The notes: generated by a model from the sequence alone, not told the origin. A DNA stretch of 64,000 nucleotides from Marispirochaeta sp963667435 (GCA_963667435.1 OY763414.1:4434539-4498538), one strand, 5' to 3'; shown: positions 1-9,490, counted from the first letter of the stretch. Numbers and translations are program-made.

Positions 1-1187
1 TCTGGAGCGATCAGCGTTCTTCCATGGAAGTCGAGGAGCTGAAGCAGAGATCCGGTGATTTTATCTTTGAAAAAACCTGCAATCAGGTTGCACCTACCTG
101 GACTCTGCCGCATTTTCTCTGGATACAACGGAATGACCCTGAGGTTTTGTCCCGGGTGAAGAGAGTGACCTTTAGCAAGGATTATCTGATTCATCACCTT
201 ACCGGAGCCTGGACTACTGATTTCTCCACTGCGGTCTCTTCCATGCTGTGTGATACCATATCAGCGAACTGGTCCGAAGAACTGGTTCATTTGGCGGGTC
301 TGAATATAGAGCTGATGCCCCGGATAACTCCACCCGACGAGATTGTCGGTGTTCTGCACGCCCGGGGTGCCGCAATGCTCGGACTGAGAGAAGGAACTCC
401 CGTCTTAAGCGGAGCCCTGGACAGTGCCATGGAAACCTGGGGTGCCGGGGCACGCCGGCCGGGAGACTATGTCATACGTATAGGAACCGCCGGGGGAATT
501 CATATTATTAAACAGAATCCCGACCCGGTACGGGGACTGCTGACCTATCCATATCTGACTGACAATCTATGGTACTCCCAGGCTGGCACAAACTCTGCTG
601 GTTCAGCAATTAACTGGGCAATGGCAACGGCAGGTCTGGAGCGAAATACGCAGGGATATGCCGAACTGGAGGATCTTGCATCAAATGCACCTCCCGGTTG
701 TGAAGCTCTGTTCTTTCATCCCTATCTGTCCGGCGAACGGACACCTTACTGGAACCCTGATTTGCGGGGAACCTTCACAGGGATTTCATTTCGCCATGGT
801 AAAGCTCACTTTGCCCGGGCGGTGCTGGAAGGGGTAGCCTTTTCTCTATTCGATGCACTTTCCGCATTGGGGAGTACGGAAAATTTGCCGGAAAAAGTTC
901 TTGTTGTCGGCGGTGGAGGCTCAAATAAAGTTTTAATGAAAATTCTCAGCAGTCTGCTTAACCGGGAACTTCAGACTGTTCCGGGGGTGGATTCCTGCTA
1001 TGGTGCAGCTGTGTTCGGCTTGAAGTCCATGGGGCAGGAAGCAGCAGGAACAGCTATGAATGGAACATTATATATTCCTGAAGCTGATTTAATCAGAATA
1101 TACAGGGAAAGCTATGATAATTATACAGCATATGCAAAATCACTCTGTGCTCTGTATCAGCCGCGGATTGCAGGCGGGGAAATATAA
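1..1187 (+). CDS. FGGY-family carbohydrate kinase, C-terminal part (5' end outside window)
   Basis: This is a sugar kinase of the FGGY family (xylulokinase-like), which phosphorylates a pentose or related sugar with ATP in the cytoplasm. The frame is open from base 3 and already reads WSDQRS before the first ATG at base 24. WxDQR is a core motif normally found near residues 80-90, so roughly the first 80-90 residues lie outside the window and the ATG at 24 is internal. The C-terminal ATPase-fold half is complete, with GTAGGIH, an FHPYLSGERTPYWNP block and a VVGGGGSNK loop of the type that binds adenine nucleotide. The substrate cannot be told from sequence alone. The family is clear; the sugar is not. 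Confidence 0.9.
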   Translation, partial: WSDQRSSMEVEELKQRSGDFIFEKTCNQVAPTWTLPHFLWIQRNDPEVLSRVKRVTFSKDYLIHHLTGAWTTDFSTAVSSMLCDTISANWSEELVHLAGLNIELMPRITPPDEIVGVLHARGAAMLGLREGTPVLSGALDSAMETWGAGARRPGDYVIRIGTAGGIHIIKQNPDPVRGLLTYPYLTDNLWYSQAGTNSAGSAINWAMATAGLERNTQGYAELEDLASNAPPGCEALFFHPYLSGERTPYWNPDLRGTFTGISFRHGKAHFARAVLEGVAFSLFDALSALGSTENLPEKVLVVGGGGSNKVLMKILSSLLNRELQTVPGVDSCYGAAVFGLKSMGQEAAGTAMNGTLYIPEADLIRIYRESYDNYTAYAKSLCALYQPRIAGGEI

Positions 1188-1193
1188 ATTATC

Positions 1194-1225
1194 CGTCACC
1201 CGGCAGGTTCCTTCTCCGGGTGACG
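1194..1225. terminator. Hairpin between convergent genes, possible bidirectional terminator
   Basis: A perfect 10-bp inverted repeat (CGTCACCCGG with CCGGGTGACG, 12-base loop) sits between the stop codons of the kinase and the convergent DUF362 gene. There is no long T run on either side, so the terminator role is inferred from its position and strength. Confidence 0.55.
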
Positions 1226-1240
1226 AAATGCAGGTACGGC

Positions 1241-2377
1241 TTACAATGAATATTCTTTTTTCAGGTAATCAATCATCCGTTCTCTGGAAGGAGGGCATCC
1301 TTTAAGTGATTTGTTCTCACCTGTAACAGTGCAGATGCCGATACCCCGTTTATCGCCTGGAAGCTTAACACCCTGAAAATCCTGACCGATGCAGAGGCCG
1401 GGAGAGCTTACGTTAACAAAATCAGGATACTCTTCCTGCAGTGCCCTTAACGCGGAAGCAAGGTTGCCGAAACAGGATGAGCAGGCGGACTGCTGATCAA
1501 CCAGAGAATCGATCCAGGTCTTCACTTCCGATTTTTCCTTCCGTGCGGCACTTGTTTCTACTGTTGCGCCGTCAAGATTGATAATATCTTCATCCGAAAT
1601 ATGACCGGTACCAATACCGAGCTGCTCTGCAAGGCCCACATACTGGACATCTACATCGGTCATGCCTAAAAGCTTACATGCATAGCTGTCCATGGCTACA
1701 GGATCTCTTCCCACCAGGAGAAGATCCCGTTTTTCGGGGCTTCCGCCTTCCTCCCAGTAGGGATCGGGGTTGAGACCATCAACCAGGGCAAAAGCCGGCT
1801 TGATGATGGTGTTTACCACTGCGACAGGCTTATGTACGCCTAAGCGGTGATAGCGTCGTTTTTCAGAATCCGGGATACAGCCTTTCATATTCTTCAGCGC
1901 ACAGGTCATATGGGTCTGGCCGTGGCCTTTTACAAGAGGCATGTTTATGAGACTTCCGCCGTTGAACTCAAGATCCGCAATGGTTCTACAGATTTCAAAG
2001 GTTCCCGCTGGAGTTTCAACTTCAACCGAGTCATCTTTCTGCAGATCGATAAGGGGAATATTGTATCGTTTACTCAAGTCGGTATATCCGCAGGTTTTAA
2101 AGGCTCTAACAGTGGAATCTCCAACCCAGGATCCTTCGGAAATGGCAAGGTTTTTAAAGCCCTTATCCAGCAGCCACTCAATAAGGCCTGCAACAATTTC
2201 GGGTGTGGTTGTTGCCCCTGATGAAGCAGGCTTTCCGACAACCAGATTGGGCTTCAGCAGCACCGGAGCCTCGGGCATACCCAGCCAGTCATCGGCGCCG
2301 GCAGCATTCAGGAGTGCTGCGATATCTTCACTCAGTCTCTTTCTGTCTGTGTTTGTCTTGGTCCAAATAGTACTCAT
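1241..2377 (-). CDS. DUF362 domain protein
   Basis: This 378-residue protein matches the DUF362 family. It has an LLKPNLV motif near residue 42, a conserved PEIVAGLIEWLLDKG stretch, and PLVKGHGQTHMTCALKNMKG near the middle. DUF362 proteins often occur with or fused to ferredoxin-like domains and their reaction is generally unknown. This copy lacks a classical 4Fe-4S ferredoxin motif, but its C-terminal third carries CSSC, GLCIG, GICTV and KGCPPS, which together could hold a metal or cluster (inference). The gene is convergent with the kinase and has no obvious operon partner. Confidence 0.82.
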   Translation of the reverse strand: MSTIWTKTNTDRKRLSEDIAALLNAAGADDWLGMPEAPVLLKPNLVVGKPASSGATTTPEIVAGLIEWLLDKGFKNLAISEGSWVGDSTVRAFKTCGYTDLSKRYNIPLIDLQKDDSVEVETPAGTFEICRTIADLEFNGGSLINMPLVKGHGQTHMTCALKNMKGCIPDSEKRRYHRLGVHKPVAVVNTIIKPAFALVDGLNPDPYWEEGGSPEKRDLLLVGRDPVAMDSYACKLLGMTDVDVQYVGLAEQLGIGTGHISDEDIINLDGATVETSAARKEKSEVKTWIDSLVDQQSACSSCFGNLASALRALQEEYPDFVNVSSPGLCIGQDFQGVKLPGDKRGIGICTVTGENKSLKGCPPSRERMIDYLKKEYSL

Positions 2378-2459
2378 AGTTCCATACGGTATAGAATATT
2401 TCAGTTTTCCGCAATGAAATATGCTATATTGAAATGAGATTATTCACAGGAATATAGTT

Positions 2460-2978
2460 ATGTCAAAAAAATACACAATTCTTTTTCTGCTTTTTGCTGC
2501 CATTTTTATAATTGCCGGCTGCCAGACAAGCAGTGATTACCGGTATTACTTTTATCATGGAAATCCCGGTGAACGCGAAAATGTTTCTGTTATTGTAATG
2601 GACCGCTATCTCTATCCGACAGGTCTTCGTCAGCGTGAGACCGGTGAGGATCTCTGGCCATTTTCTGATGATCATTTGTGTCCCATGTCCATGCCATACA
2701 CCTTCGATATACAACCAGGCGGTTATATCCTGAGAACTGTTTATTACAACAGCGGGAAAGCTGTCGGTGATGCTGTGGAAATTGATATTACTACACAACC
2801 GGGGATGATATACTTTCTGTATCCGGAAAACCTGCCGAACAGTACCTGGCGACTCCACCTAAAGGAGTTTAGTTCCGGTGATGATCTGATTTCCTTCGAA
2901 AAAAAAGGAAAAAATCTTCGGGACAGGGTTGAGTTTCACTTTTCTGCATCTTTTTCTCAGTCGGTTTATCTGGATTAA
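2460..2978 (+). CDS. Putative lipoprotein, unknown function
   Basis: The first 20 residues form a lysine start plus a hydrophobic core ending in IIAGC, a good lipobox, so the 172-residue product is probably a lipoprotein with the mature cysteine at residue 20. The rest is rich in aromatic residues (SSDYRYYFYHG) and beta-prone, and contains PGGYILRTVYY, reminiscent of small lipoproteins with a DUF2846-like beta sandwich. That similarity is weak and I do not assign the family. A ribosome-binding site (AGGAA) precedes the ATG. It reads divergently from the DUF362 gene. Confidence 0.72.
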   Translation: MSKKYTILFLLFAAIFIIAGCQTSSDYRYYFYHGNPGERENVSVIVMDRYLYPTGLRQRETGEDLWPFSDDHLCPMSMPYTFDIQPGGYILRTVYYNSGKAVGDAVEIDITTQPGMIYFLYPENLPNSTWRLHLKEFSSGDDLISFEKKGKNLRDRVEFHFSASFSQSVYLD

Positions 2979-3095
2979 TCTTCTTCCTGATTGTTTCAGC
3001 TGTAAACGAATCGGAATTTCTGCTACACTATTTATTACAAAATCAGTAACTTTCCCGAAGTACCATAAGACAGGTCATGGGTTCAGGGTTAACCA

Positions 3096-3827
3096 ATGGA
3101 ATATTTACAAGCAGCGGTGTCGTTACAGTCTTTAATCAAAGAAATAAATGAAGATATTCTTGTGGAAACAGGTCCGGCTGATGCCCGGCCTAATAAAATG
3201 TGGATAAAAAAAAGCAGTGACGCTATCCGGAAAATCGAGATGGAATCGTTCAGTAATGAATTTGTGACTTCCACCCTAAATAATCTTGGAGATACCACAG
3301 CTTTTGTGGTTACCGATCTGGCTTCCATGGATGTAAAAGGTAAACAGGTTCACTATTTTCTCTACAAAGCCTACCATTCACTGGTGGAAAAAGGGCTTGT
3401 TTACTATCAGATGATCAATCTTGAGACCTTCAACCCCATTGGTACCCTGCAGTTCAGCAATGTAGAAGATAATATTTTCTATGCAGTAGCAGGCCCTGAG
3501 ACTGAAGAGAGCAGTTGTAATGCCATGGAGACCGATAAGGTTGTTGAAAACGGCAAAAGCATTGTCTTTTTTATCGGACACATGGATGAAACGCGACTGA
3601 CATATGACATTGAACGTCTGATTTTTGATACTCTGAACAATATTTCAAACCATGAAAAACTTAAATTTGAATTTATTATTCAGGTAGCCCGGTATGGTAT
3701 GAAACCTACTAAAGAACTGAGAGAAGAAGTGGAAAGAATAGAAGCATTTACCCGGGCATATCTTTACCCGGAATATCCCAATGCGTCCTTTGAGTTTACC
3801 TTCGAACAGGATAGCAGGGGAATATAA
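3096..3827 (+). CDS. Hypothetical protein, 243 residues
   Basis: I do not recognise this protein. It is acidic, with no signal peptide, no membrane segment and no obvious catalytic motif. The N-terminal part contains AFVVTDLASMDVKGK and the C-terminal part reads like alternating helices (KELREEVERIEAFTRAYLYPEYPN). It ends 25 bases before the lipoate ligase gene on the same strand, so the two may be co-transcribed, but that does not give it a role. Confidence 0.62.
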   Translation: MEYLQAAVSLQSLIKEINEDILVETGPADARPNKMWIKKSSDAIRKIEMESFSNEFVTSTLNNLGDTTAFVVTDLASMDVKGKQVHYFLYKAYHSLVEKGLVYYQMINLETFNPIGTLQFSNVEDNIFYAVAGPETEESSCNAMETDKVVENGKSIVFFIGHMDETRLTYDIERLIFDTLNNISNHEKLKFEFIIQVARYGMKPTKELREEVERIEAFTRAYLYPEYPNASFEFTFEQDSRGI

Positions 3828-3852
3828 TAATTAATTGAACAAAAGGTAGCAC

Positions 3853-4833
3853 ATGTCTGTACTGAAGAAGTCTGTATATTTTTCCTCCGGTTTTAATCCT
3901 GCAGAGAATCTTGGCCTGGAGGATTATCTGATCTCCATATGTGAGAAGAACGAAGTTATCCTGTATCTGTGGCAGAATCGGAAGACTATTGTTATAGGGA
4001 AGCACCAGAATCCATATAAAGAATGCAACCTGCTTAACCTGAAAAAGGATGGGATTCATCTTGTAAGAAGGCGATCCGGCGGAGGTGCTGTTTTTCACGA
4101 TCTGGGCAACCTTAATTTCACCTTCATCGCTCACAGAGAAAACTACGACCAGGACCTGCACTTCAAGGTGATTCTGGATGCACTGAAACCCTGGGGAATT
4201 GAAGCGGAACAGACTGGCAGAAATGACATTGCTGTAGATGGTATGAAATTTTCAGGCAATGCTTTTATTAATGGAAAGTCGGTTCAGTGTCATCATGGAA
4301 CACTTCTGGTGGATGTTAACATGAAGGAACTTGGTAACTACTTAACTCCTCCGAAGATTAAGCTGCAGGACAAGGGGATTGAGTCTGTCCGGTCCAGGGT
4401 TGTGAACCTGAAAGATCTGAATGCCGATCTTTCTATCGATGAATTAAAACTGAGTTTAATTGAAGCCTTTGACCGAACATATTCCGGGATTCTGACTATG
4501 AAGGAAACTCCTGACAGCAGTATCATTGCCGGATACAGTTCCTTCTTCTCCGATTGGCAATGGACCGTTGCCAAGAGTCCAAAAGCATCCATAAGCCATA
4601 GTCGCAAATTTGCGTGGGGCGTTATTGTAATGGATCTGTCGGTTGTAGGCGGAACAATTGAGTCGTGCATTGTCAGCTCCGACAGCCTGCTGGATCAGCC
4701 TTTTGAAGATTTAGCCGGCCGTATACATGGTTTGAAGCTGCGGGCATCGGAAATAGGGAATGTTATTGATGAGCTGTTTTCGGACAGGAAGGTAGCAGAG
4801 GATCTTAAGGACCTTGTCAAAGATTTTATATGA
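3853..4833 (+). CDS. lplA: Lipoate-protein ligase A
   Basis: The enzyme activates lipoate with ATP and attaches it to lysines on E2 subunits or GcvH in the cytoplasm. The 326-residue length fits LplA with its C-terminal accessory domain. Signature elements are RRRSGGGAVFHDLGNLNFTF near residues 73-92 (the lipoate and adenylate loop), GRNDIAVDGMKFSGNAF near residues 126-142 with the catalytic lysine, and HHGTLLVDV after it. A ribosome-binding site (AAAGGTAG) precedes the ATG. The gene stands in a same-strand pair with the preceding unknown gene. Confidence 0.92.
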   Translation: MSVLKKSVYFSSGFNPAENLGLEDYLISICEKNEVILYLWQNRKTIVIGKHQNPYKECNLLNLKKDGIHLVRRRSGGGAVFHDLGNLNFTFIAHRENYDQDLHFKVILDALKPWGIEAEQTGRNDIAVDGMKFSGNAFINGKSVQCHHGTLLVDVNMKELGNYLTPPKIKLQDKGIESVRSRVVNLKDLNADLSIDELKLSLIEAFDRTYSGILTMKETPDSSIIAGYSSFFSDWQWTVAKSPKASISHSRKFAWGVIVMDLSVVGGTIESCIVSSDSLLDQPFEDLAGRIHGLKLRASEIGNVIDELFSDRKVAEDLKDLVKDFI

Positions 4834-5005
4834 GATACGCGTTATATCCGTTTGGACGAGTGTGTGCTCAAAGGTTCTCCCACAGTTTGAAGAGGCGTAT
4901 TAAGGGTGTTAAGTTAATACGAATAGTTTATAAGTAATTATTTTATAAATCGAAGTTATTAGCTTGAAAGGGAAATAAGGATTGTTCTACTGAGTCGAAA
5001 CTCAA

Positions 5006-5407
5006 CTATTTATGCTGGAAATAGTATTCTGCATATTTCTTATCTTCTACAAGTATATGGTCTTTAATCCATTCTCGTAATTCCCTGGTTAACCCCATGG
5101 TTACTACCGTCTCTTCGTTACTGATTTTTATTTTATAATCCCGTATGGTATTTTTTATTGATTCATGTATTTTAATATGCTCTGAAAGACCCGGGTATTG
5201 AATACTGGACATCAGTTTCTCTTCTTCCGAGAAATGATACTCTGTATATTCATATACCTTTTCAACGAGGTTTTGTGTATTCTCCTTGAGAAGACCGCTT
5301 GTCAGATTTTCATAGAACTCATTGATAATACCGACAAACTGTTTGTGCTGGGTATCTATTGCTTCTATTCCTAAAAGATAGTCATTGTTCCATTGGATAA
5401 GTGCCAT
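5006..5407 (-). CDS. Bacteriohemerythrin
   Basis: This 133-residue protein has the full non-haem diiron ligand pattern of a bacterial hemerythrin: DTQHKQF (first His), YHFSEEEKLM (His and Glu), SEHIKIHESI (two His) and KDHILVEDKKYAEYY (His and Asp). Bacteriohemerythrins reversibly bind oxygen and are common in microaerophilic or anaerobic swimmers as oxygen buffers or sensors. A second, damaged hemerythrin gene lies just upstream on the same strand, so the pair looks like a tandem duplication. Confidence 0.93.
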   Translation of the reverse strand: MALIQWNNDYLLGIEAIDTQHKQFVGIINEFYENLTSGLLKENTQNLVEKVYEYTEYHFSEEEKLMSSIQYPGLSEHIKIHESIKNTIRDYKIKISNEETVVTMGLTRELREWIKDHILVEDKKYAEYYFQHK

Positions 5408-5449
5408 AATTTACCTCTTCATGGTATTGATATTTGAAGATTTGATCTC

Positions 5450-5853
5450 TCACTGTTTTTTTGTCAGGTATAAATTTGCATATTTCTTATCCTCAATCAG
5501 AATATGCTGCTTAAACCAGGACTTAAGTTCGGATGTTATGGATATGGAAACAATATTCTTTCCACTGTGTATCCGATTTCTGAATTCTTCTACTTGCGAA
5601 GTGATCCTACAGTGCATTGCTTTCTGTTCAGCGAGCTCCTGAAATCCGATTCGGCTCATTAGAACTTCCTCTTCACGAAAATGATACTGAGTATAGTTGT
5701 ATATTTCATCAATCATTTCTTTCAGGTTGTCGCTGATTTCTTTTCCGAAAGGTGATCATAGAAATTATTTAGTATTTCAAGCCACTTTTTATGTTGCATG
5801 TCCATTTCCGGAATCCCCAGCTCAAACTTTGTCGACCATTGCAGAAAACCCAT
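5450..5853 (-). pseudogene. Bacteriohemerythrin, frameshifted
   Basis: Reading from an ATG at 5853 gives MGFLQWSTKFELGIPEMDMQ and continues through HLSEK before running into a stop. The rest of the fold, from IDEIYNYTQYHFREEEVLM to the final HILIEDKKYANLY, lies in another frame and ends at 5450. One missing base near 5740-5750 explains the break: with it restored the product is 134 residues, almost the length of the intact neighbour. All diiron ligands are otherwise present, so the lesion is either recent or a sequencing error. Confidence 0.85.
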
Positions 5854-6299
5854 AATTGCCTTCTTTTGAATCTTTAGTACATTGGTCTGTTAAAAAGTAT
5901 AGAGAGAACAATTATGAATGCAAATTTAAGAGCTGAATCAAACATGCGAATTGTTTATCATAATGGACAATTTTTTCTGGTTAAAAAAAGGTTCCTCTCC
6001 TGGAAAGTTAGACCTAATCTGAATTTTTCTTCTGACATATGTCGAAAATGTAAGGGGTTTGTTGAATTCGTTCTTTCGGCTGGTCGGTAGATTTCAAAGA
6101 TACAGCCATATCTGAGGTATAAAGGCAGGTGTTGCGGTATTAAAAGATGAAATGGATGTATATTGGAGGAGATGACCGTGGAATCACTGGAAACATACTT
6201 AAGCAGGAGCTTGAAGGGGCCTTTGAAGTAAAGGATAAAGAATTCCTGCACCGAATATTTAAATAACAGATAAATAATCTTATATATGCATAAATAAAC
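5854..6299. other. Intergenic stretch with no supported gene
   Basis: This roughly 450-base stretch holds no convincing gene. A 39-residue open frame at 6147-6266 on the plus strand (MKWMYIGGDDRGITGN and onward) looks protein-like in composition but has no ribosome-binding site and no family I know. It could be the tail of a lost gene. A longer open frame on the opposite strand has no recognisable features. Confidence 0.4.
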
Positions 6300-6328
6300 T
6301 TGTTGTGAAGTTTTAGATACTCTATACT
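6300..6328 (+). promoter_or_regulatory. Sigma-70-type promoter, possibly giving a leaderless mRNA
   Basis: TTGTTG at 6300-6305 and TATACT at 6323-6328 are separated by 17 bases. The ATG of the sigma-54 activator begins only 7 bases after the -10 box and has no purine-rich ribosome-binding site, so transcription would start at or next to the start codon. Confidence 0.5.
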
Positions 6329-6334
6329 TTTTCC

Positions 6335-7825
6335 ATGTTCATAAATGTACTCTGTACCTGGTTAGGGCAGCATGACTTAAATGCAGCAAATGATGCTGGA
6401 AAAGAAGAGACCGGGCCGATTGGCTCCGCTCTGGAAACCGGCCGGTATGTTCGTGCTGTTATATTAAGCAACTATCCGGAAGACCGCAGCAGGAATTACT
6501 GTTCCTGGCTTGAAATAATGTATCCAAAAGTAAACTGCGATCTGCGGCAGGTATCGCTTACCAGCCCGACCAACTACGAGGAAATCTATAACGCCGCTGA
6601 TACTGTTTTAAACGAGCTTCACAACGGTGATAACAAGCTTACTTTTCACCTGAGCCCCGGAACACCTGCTATGGCGGCGGTTTGGATACTGCTTGCCAGC
6701 GGAAAATACGAAGCGTCTCTTGTTGAAGCACATCTTTCCACCGGATTAAAAGATGTACATCTTCCTTTTGATATACTTGCCGCTTACAGACCGGCAAAGG
6801 GGCTGGAACATCATATTTCAGCCATAGATGACAAGCTGCTTCCTCAAAGCCCGGCATTCGATGCAATTATCCACAGCTCCGATGAAATGAAGCGAGCTGT
6901 TGCAAAAGCAAAGCGAGCTGCCGTTTTTGAGGTACCGGTTCTTCTGCTTGGTGAATCCGGCACTGGTAAAGAGCTTTTTGCAAAGGCTATTCATAATGCG
7001 TCAAGCAGAAAGGACAGATCTTTTGTTCCGGTTAACTGCGGGGCAATTCCTGAAAGCCTGGCAGAATCTGCCCTGTTCGGGCATGCAAAAGGTGCATTTA
7101 CCGGAGCTGTGGAGGCACGGTCGGGATTCATTGAACAGGCCGACGGAGGAACCCTGTTTCTGGATGAAATAGGGGAATTGTCTAAAGATCTTCAAGTGAA
7201 ACTGCTCCGTGTTTTGAATGATAAGAGGATTGTCAGGGTTGGCGAATCAAGAGAACGAGAGGTTGATTTCCGACTTGTAAGTGCCACAAACCGAACAATT
7301 GCAAAAGAGACAGAAGATACTGCCTTTCGGCCTGATCTTTTCCACCGTATTGCAGTTGGAATAATAAAGTTGTCTCCATTAAGGGAGCGGGGCGGGGATT
7401 TGCCTCTGTTGGTTGAGCATATCTGCAATAATCTCAATAGGGAGTTTTCCTCTACCCATGGCTGGGAGGAGAAGTGCCTTTCTGTGGGTGCAATGAAAGT
7501 AATTACCGAGCATTCCTGGCCGGGAAATATCCGGGAGTTGATTAACACACTTACCAGGGCCTTTGTGTTCTCCGGAGAAAAAGAGCTTGATGAGACAGCC
7601 ATTAGAGATGCGCTGCTGGATGCAGGAAGTGATACAGATAACGTACTTGATAAGCCCCTGGGTAACGGGTTTTCCATCGAGGGAGTTATCGCCGATGCGG
7701 CGGTACATTATTTAGAAAGAGCCATGAAACAAGCCAACGGCAATAAAACCCGGGCGGCTGAATTGTTAGGGCTTGCGAGTTATCAGACGTTGGGGAACTG
7801 GTTGGAGAAGTATGGGGTTGGGTGA
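6335..7825 (+). CDS. Sigma-54-dependent activator with CARF-like sensor domain (RtcR-like layout)
   Basis: Residues 190-410 are a bacterial enhancer-binding AAA+ domain. Walker A is GESGTGKE near 206, the sigma-54 contact loop is GAFTGA near 252, and Walker B is GGTLFLDEIGEL. The C-terminus (about 455-496) is a Fis-type helix-turn-helix, NGNKTRAAELLGL. The first 165 residues are not a receiver or PAS domain. They contain LTFHLSPGTPAMAAVWILLA near 102-121, a glycine-rich loop plus helix like that of CARF domains in RtcR and CRISPR-ancillary proteins, which bind cyclic or linear oligonucleotides. So it likely senses a nucleotide-type ligand and opens sigma-54 promoters (inference). No rtcAB or CRISPR genes are in the window, and the target is unknown. 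Confidence 0.85.
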   Translation: MFINVLCTWLGQHDLNAANDAGKEETGPIGSALETGRYVRAVILSNYPEDRSRNYCSWLEIMYPKVNCDLRQVSLTSPTNYEEIYNAADTVLNELHNGDNKLTFHLSPGTPAMAAVWILLASGKYEASLVEAHLSTGLKDVHLPFDILAAYRPAKGLEHHISAIDDKLLPQSPAFDAIIHSSDEMKRAVAKAKRAAVFEVPVLLLGESGTGKELFAKAIHNASSRKDRSFVPVNCGAIPESLAESALFGHAKGAFTGAVEARSGFIEQADGGTLFLDEIGELSKDLQVKLLRVLNDKRIVRVGESREREVDFRLVSATNRTIAKETEDTAFRPDLFHRIAVGIIKLSPLRERGGDLPLLVEHICNNLNREFSSTHGWEEKCLSVGAMKVITEHSWPGNIRELINTLTRAFVFSGEKELDETAIRDALLDAGSDTDNVLDKPLGNGFSIEGVIADAAVHYLERAMKQANGNKTRAAELLGLASYQTLGNWLEKYGVG

Positions 7826-7826
7826 C

Positions 7827-8933
7827 TTAGAGAATGTCGCAGATACAGATGTTGCGGCTCTTCTGTTTTGCAGTGTATAGAAATATATCAGCTCGCTTAA
7901 TAAGCTGTTCCACTGTCTCTCCATGCCTTACCTCAGTGACACCGAAACTTGCGGTTATCTTCCAGCTGATCTGACTGAACTGATGGTTTTCTATGCTTGT
8001 GCGAATACGTTCTGCTGTATCGGAGGCTTCCTGAAGCTTTGCGGCGGGCAGCACAATCATAAACTCTTCTCCTCCGTATCGAACTACAAGGTCGGATTCC
8101 CGGGAAGTTGACAATAGCTGTCGTGCAAAAGAGACCAATACCTGGTCGCCCATATCATGGCCATAGGTATCGTTTACCCGCTTGAAGAAATCTATATCAC
8201 CAAGAATTATAGAAAATGGAAAATCCATTCTTTTGAAAATGGCCATTTGATGAATAAGAAAATCAATCAGATACCTCCGGTTGTATAGTCCTGTTAGAGG
8301 ATCGCGTATGGAAAGTTCTTTGAGTTTCCTGTTTGATTCTTCGAGGTCCTGTTTCGCGGCGAATAAAGTATAGTGCATATCTTCTCTGGAAAAAGCGAAA
8401 TAGACGGAAGCGGTGGAAAAGGCCAGTAAAGGCAGTAACGCAAATATACGAAAATACGCATCGGCAGTTGTTGTGTATACTATAACAAAGAGAAGAAAAC
8501 CTGCACTGTGAATAATCAGGTGCGGGATATGTCCCGCTCTGTAGATGAATCCCAGCATCATGCTGGCAAAAATGTAGGCCGTGTAATTGAAGGCATTCAA
8601 ATCGTAAATCTGGGTATCAAAAAAATCAAGCAGACTCAGACCTACCAGCAGTAGAAAGTATATCAGGCTGATGCAGAAGATCATGTGATCGATGAAACGG
8701 TATCTACCGGCTTTGAAGGTAATAGGCATGGCTATGCGAAAGCCTATGGAAAAGAGTGTCACCGCGACATAGATAAGCAGATAAACAGGATACACTTCCT
8801 CATACCGCAGCAGATAATAAATATTGCGGGCAGCAAACAGTGTGCCTAAAAAGGCAAATAATAGGAGAATGGAATTATAACGAAAATAATTACTCGCTGT
8901 CCGTGCTTCGAGATATTTCTGATGATTGCTCAT
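7827..8933 (-). CDS. Membrane-bound diguanylate cyclase (GGDEF)
   Basis: The product makes cyclic di-GMP from two GTP. The N-terminal half has about six hydrophobic segments, so it sits in the inner membrane with the catalytic domain in the cytoplasm. The C-terminal domain begins RDPLTGLYNRRYL and carries the active-site motif GGEEF near residue 290. An RESD motif five residues before GGEEF fits the RxxD product-inhibition site. It lies tail to tail with the sigma-54 activator, one base apart. The HD-GYP gene near 39.6 kb would counteract it. Confidence 0.92.
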   Translation of the reverse strand: MSNHQKYLEARTASNYFRYNSILLLFAFLGTLFAARNIYYLLRYEEVYPVYLLIYVAVTLFSIGFRIAMPITFKAGRYRFIDHMIFCISLIYFLLLVGLSLLDFFDTQIYDLNAFNYTAYIFASMMLGFIYRAGHIPHLIIHSAGFLLFVIVYTTTADAYFRIFALLPLLAFSTASVYFAFSREDMHYTLFAAKQDLEESNRKLKELSIRDPLTGLYNRRYLIDFLIHQMAIFKRMDFPFSIILGDIDFFKRVNDTYGHDMGDQVLVSFARQLLSTSRESDLVVRYGGEEFMIVLPAAKLQEASDTAERIRTSIENHQFSQISWKITASFGVTEVRHGETVEQLIKRADIFLYTAKQKSRNICICDIL

Positions 8934-9145
8934 TCTTTATGCAGCCTGTCTTTGCTGTTTTTAAGATGACATATAGGTATAGCCCTATCGGCCGACCGAC
9001 AAAAATTCAATGGTTTATATACATTATAATCAGATAGTGAAAAGTGCAAGAATTATCTGCAATATTTTTGAGTAATACAGTAATGGTATGCCTTTTTCCT
9101 GATTAGTTAATGGATACATACTACTCCTTTCAGATAACAGTGTGC

Positions 9146-9490
9146 ATGGATAGCAGAAAGGTAAAACAGCGGCTGGCGAATTCAATTAAAAAGCTCATGG
9201 AGCATTCTTCTCTGGAGCGTATTACCGTTAAAAATATTGTACAGGATGCCGGAGTTACCCGGCAGACCTTCTATCGTCACTTTCAGGACAAGTATGACCT
9301 GGTGAACTGGTATTTTGATGTACTGGTCCGGAGGTGTTTTGAAAAGATGGGAGTTACCCTTACTCTGCGGGAAGGATTGATTCTCAAGTTTGATTTTATA
9401 AGACGGGAGGCTGTATTCTTTTTCCAGGCCTTTAGCTCCACAGATTGCAACTCCATAGAGCAGCATGTGCTATCCTGCTGCCCACGGTAA
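9146..9490 (+). pseudogene. TetR-family regulator, truncated (DhaS-like), joined to an alcohol dehydrogenase fragment
   Basis: The N-terminal DNA-binding domain is clear: LANSIKKLMEHSSLERITVK, then NIVQDAGVTRQTFYRHFQDKYDLVNWYF. This resembles the TetR subgroup that includes DhaS, a regulator of dihydroxyacetone kinase genes. The ligand domain breaks off after AFSSTDCNSIEQH, where the family normally continues for some 60 more residues. The next bases belong to an iron-type alcohol dehydrogenase in another frame. I chose the ATG at 9146 because it matches the usual start of the helix-turn-helix; an ATG at 9110 is possible. The fusion point lies near 9450-9465. Confidence 0.78.

Noticed and set aside
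5958..6251. 97-codon frame on the minus strand in an intergenic stretch
   Set aside because: No ribosome-binding site, no motif and an odd composition; I could not support it as a gene.
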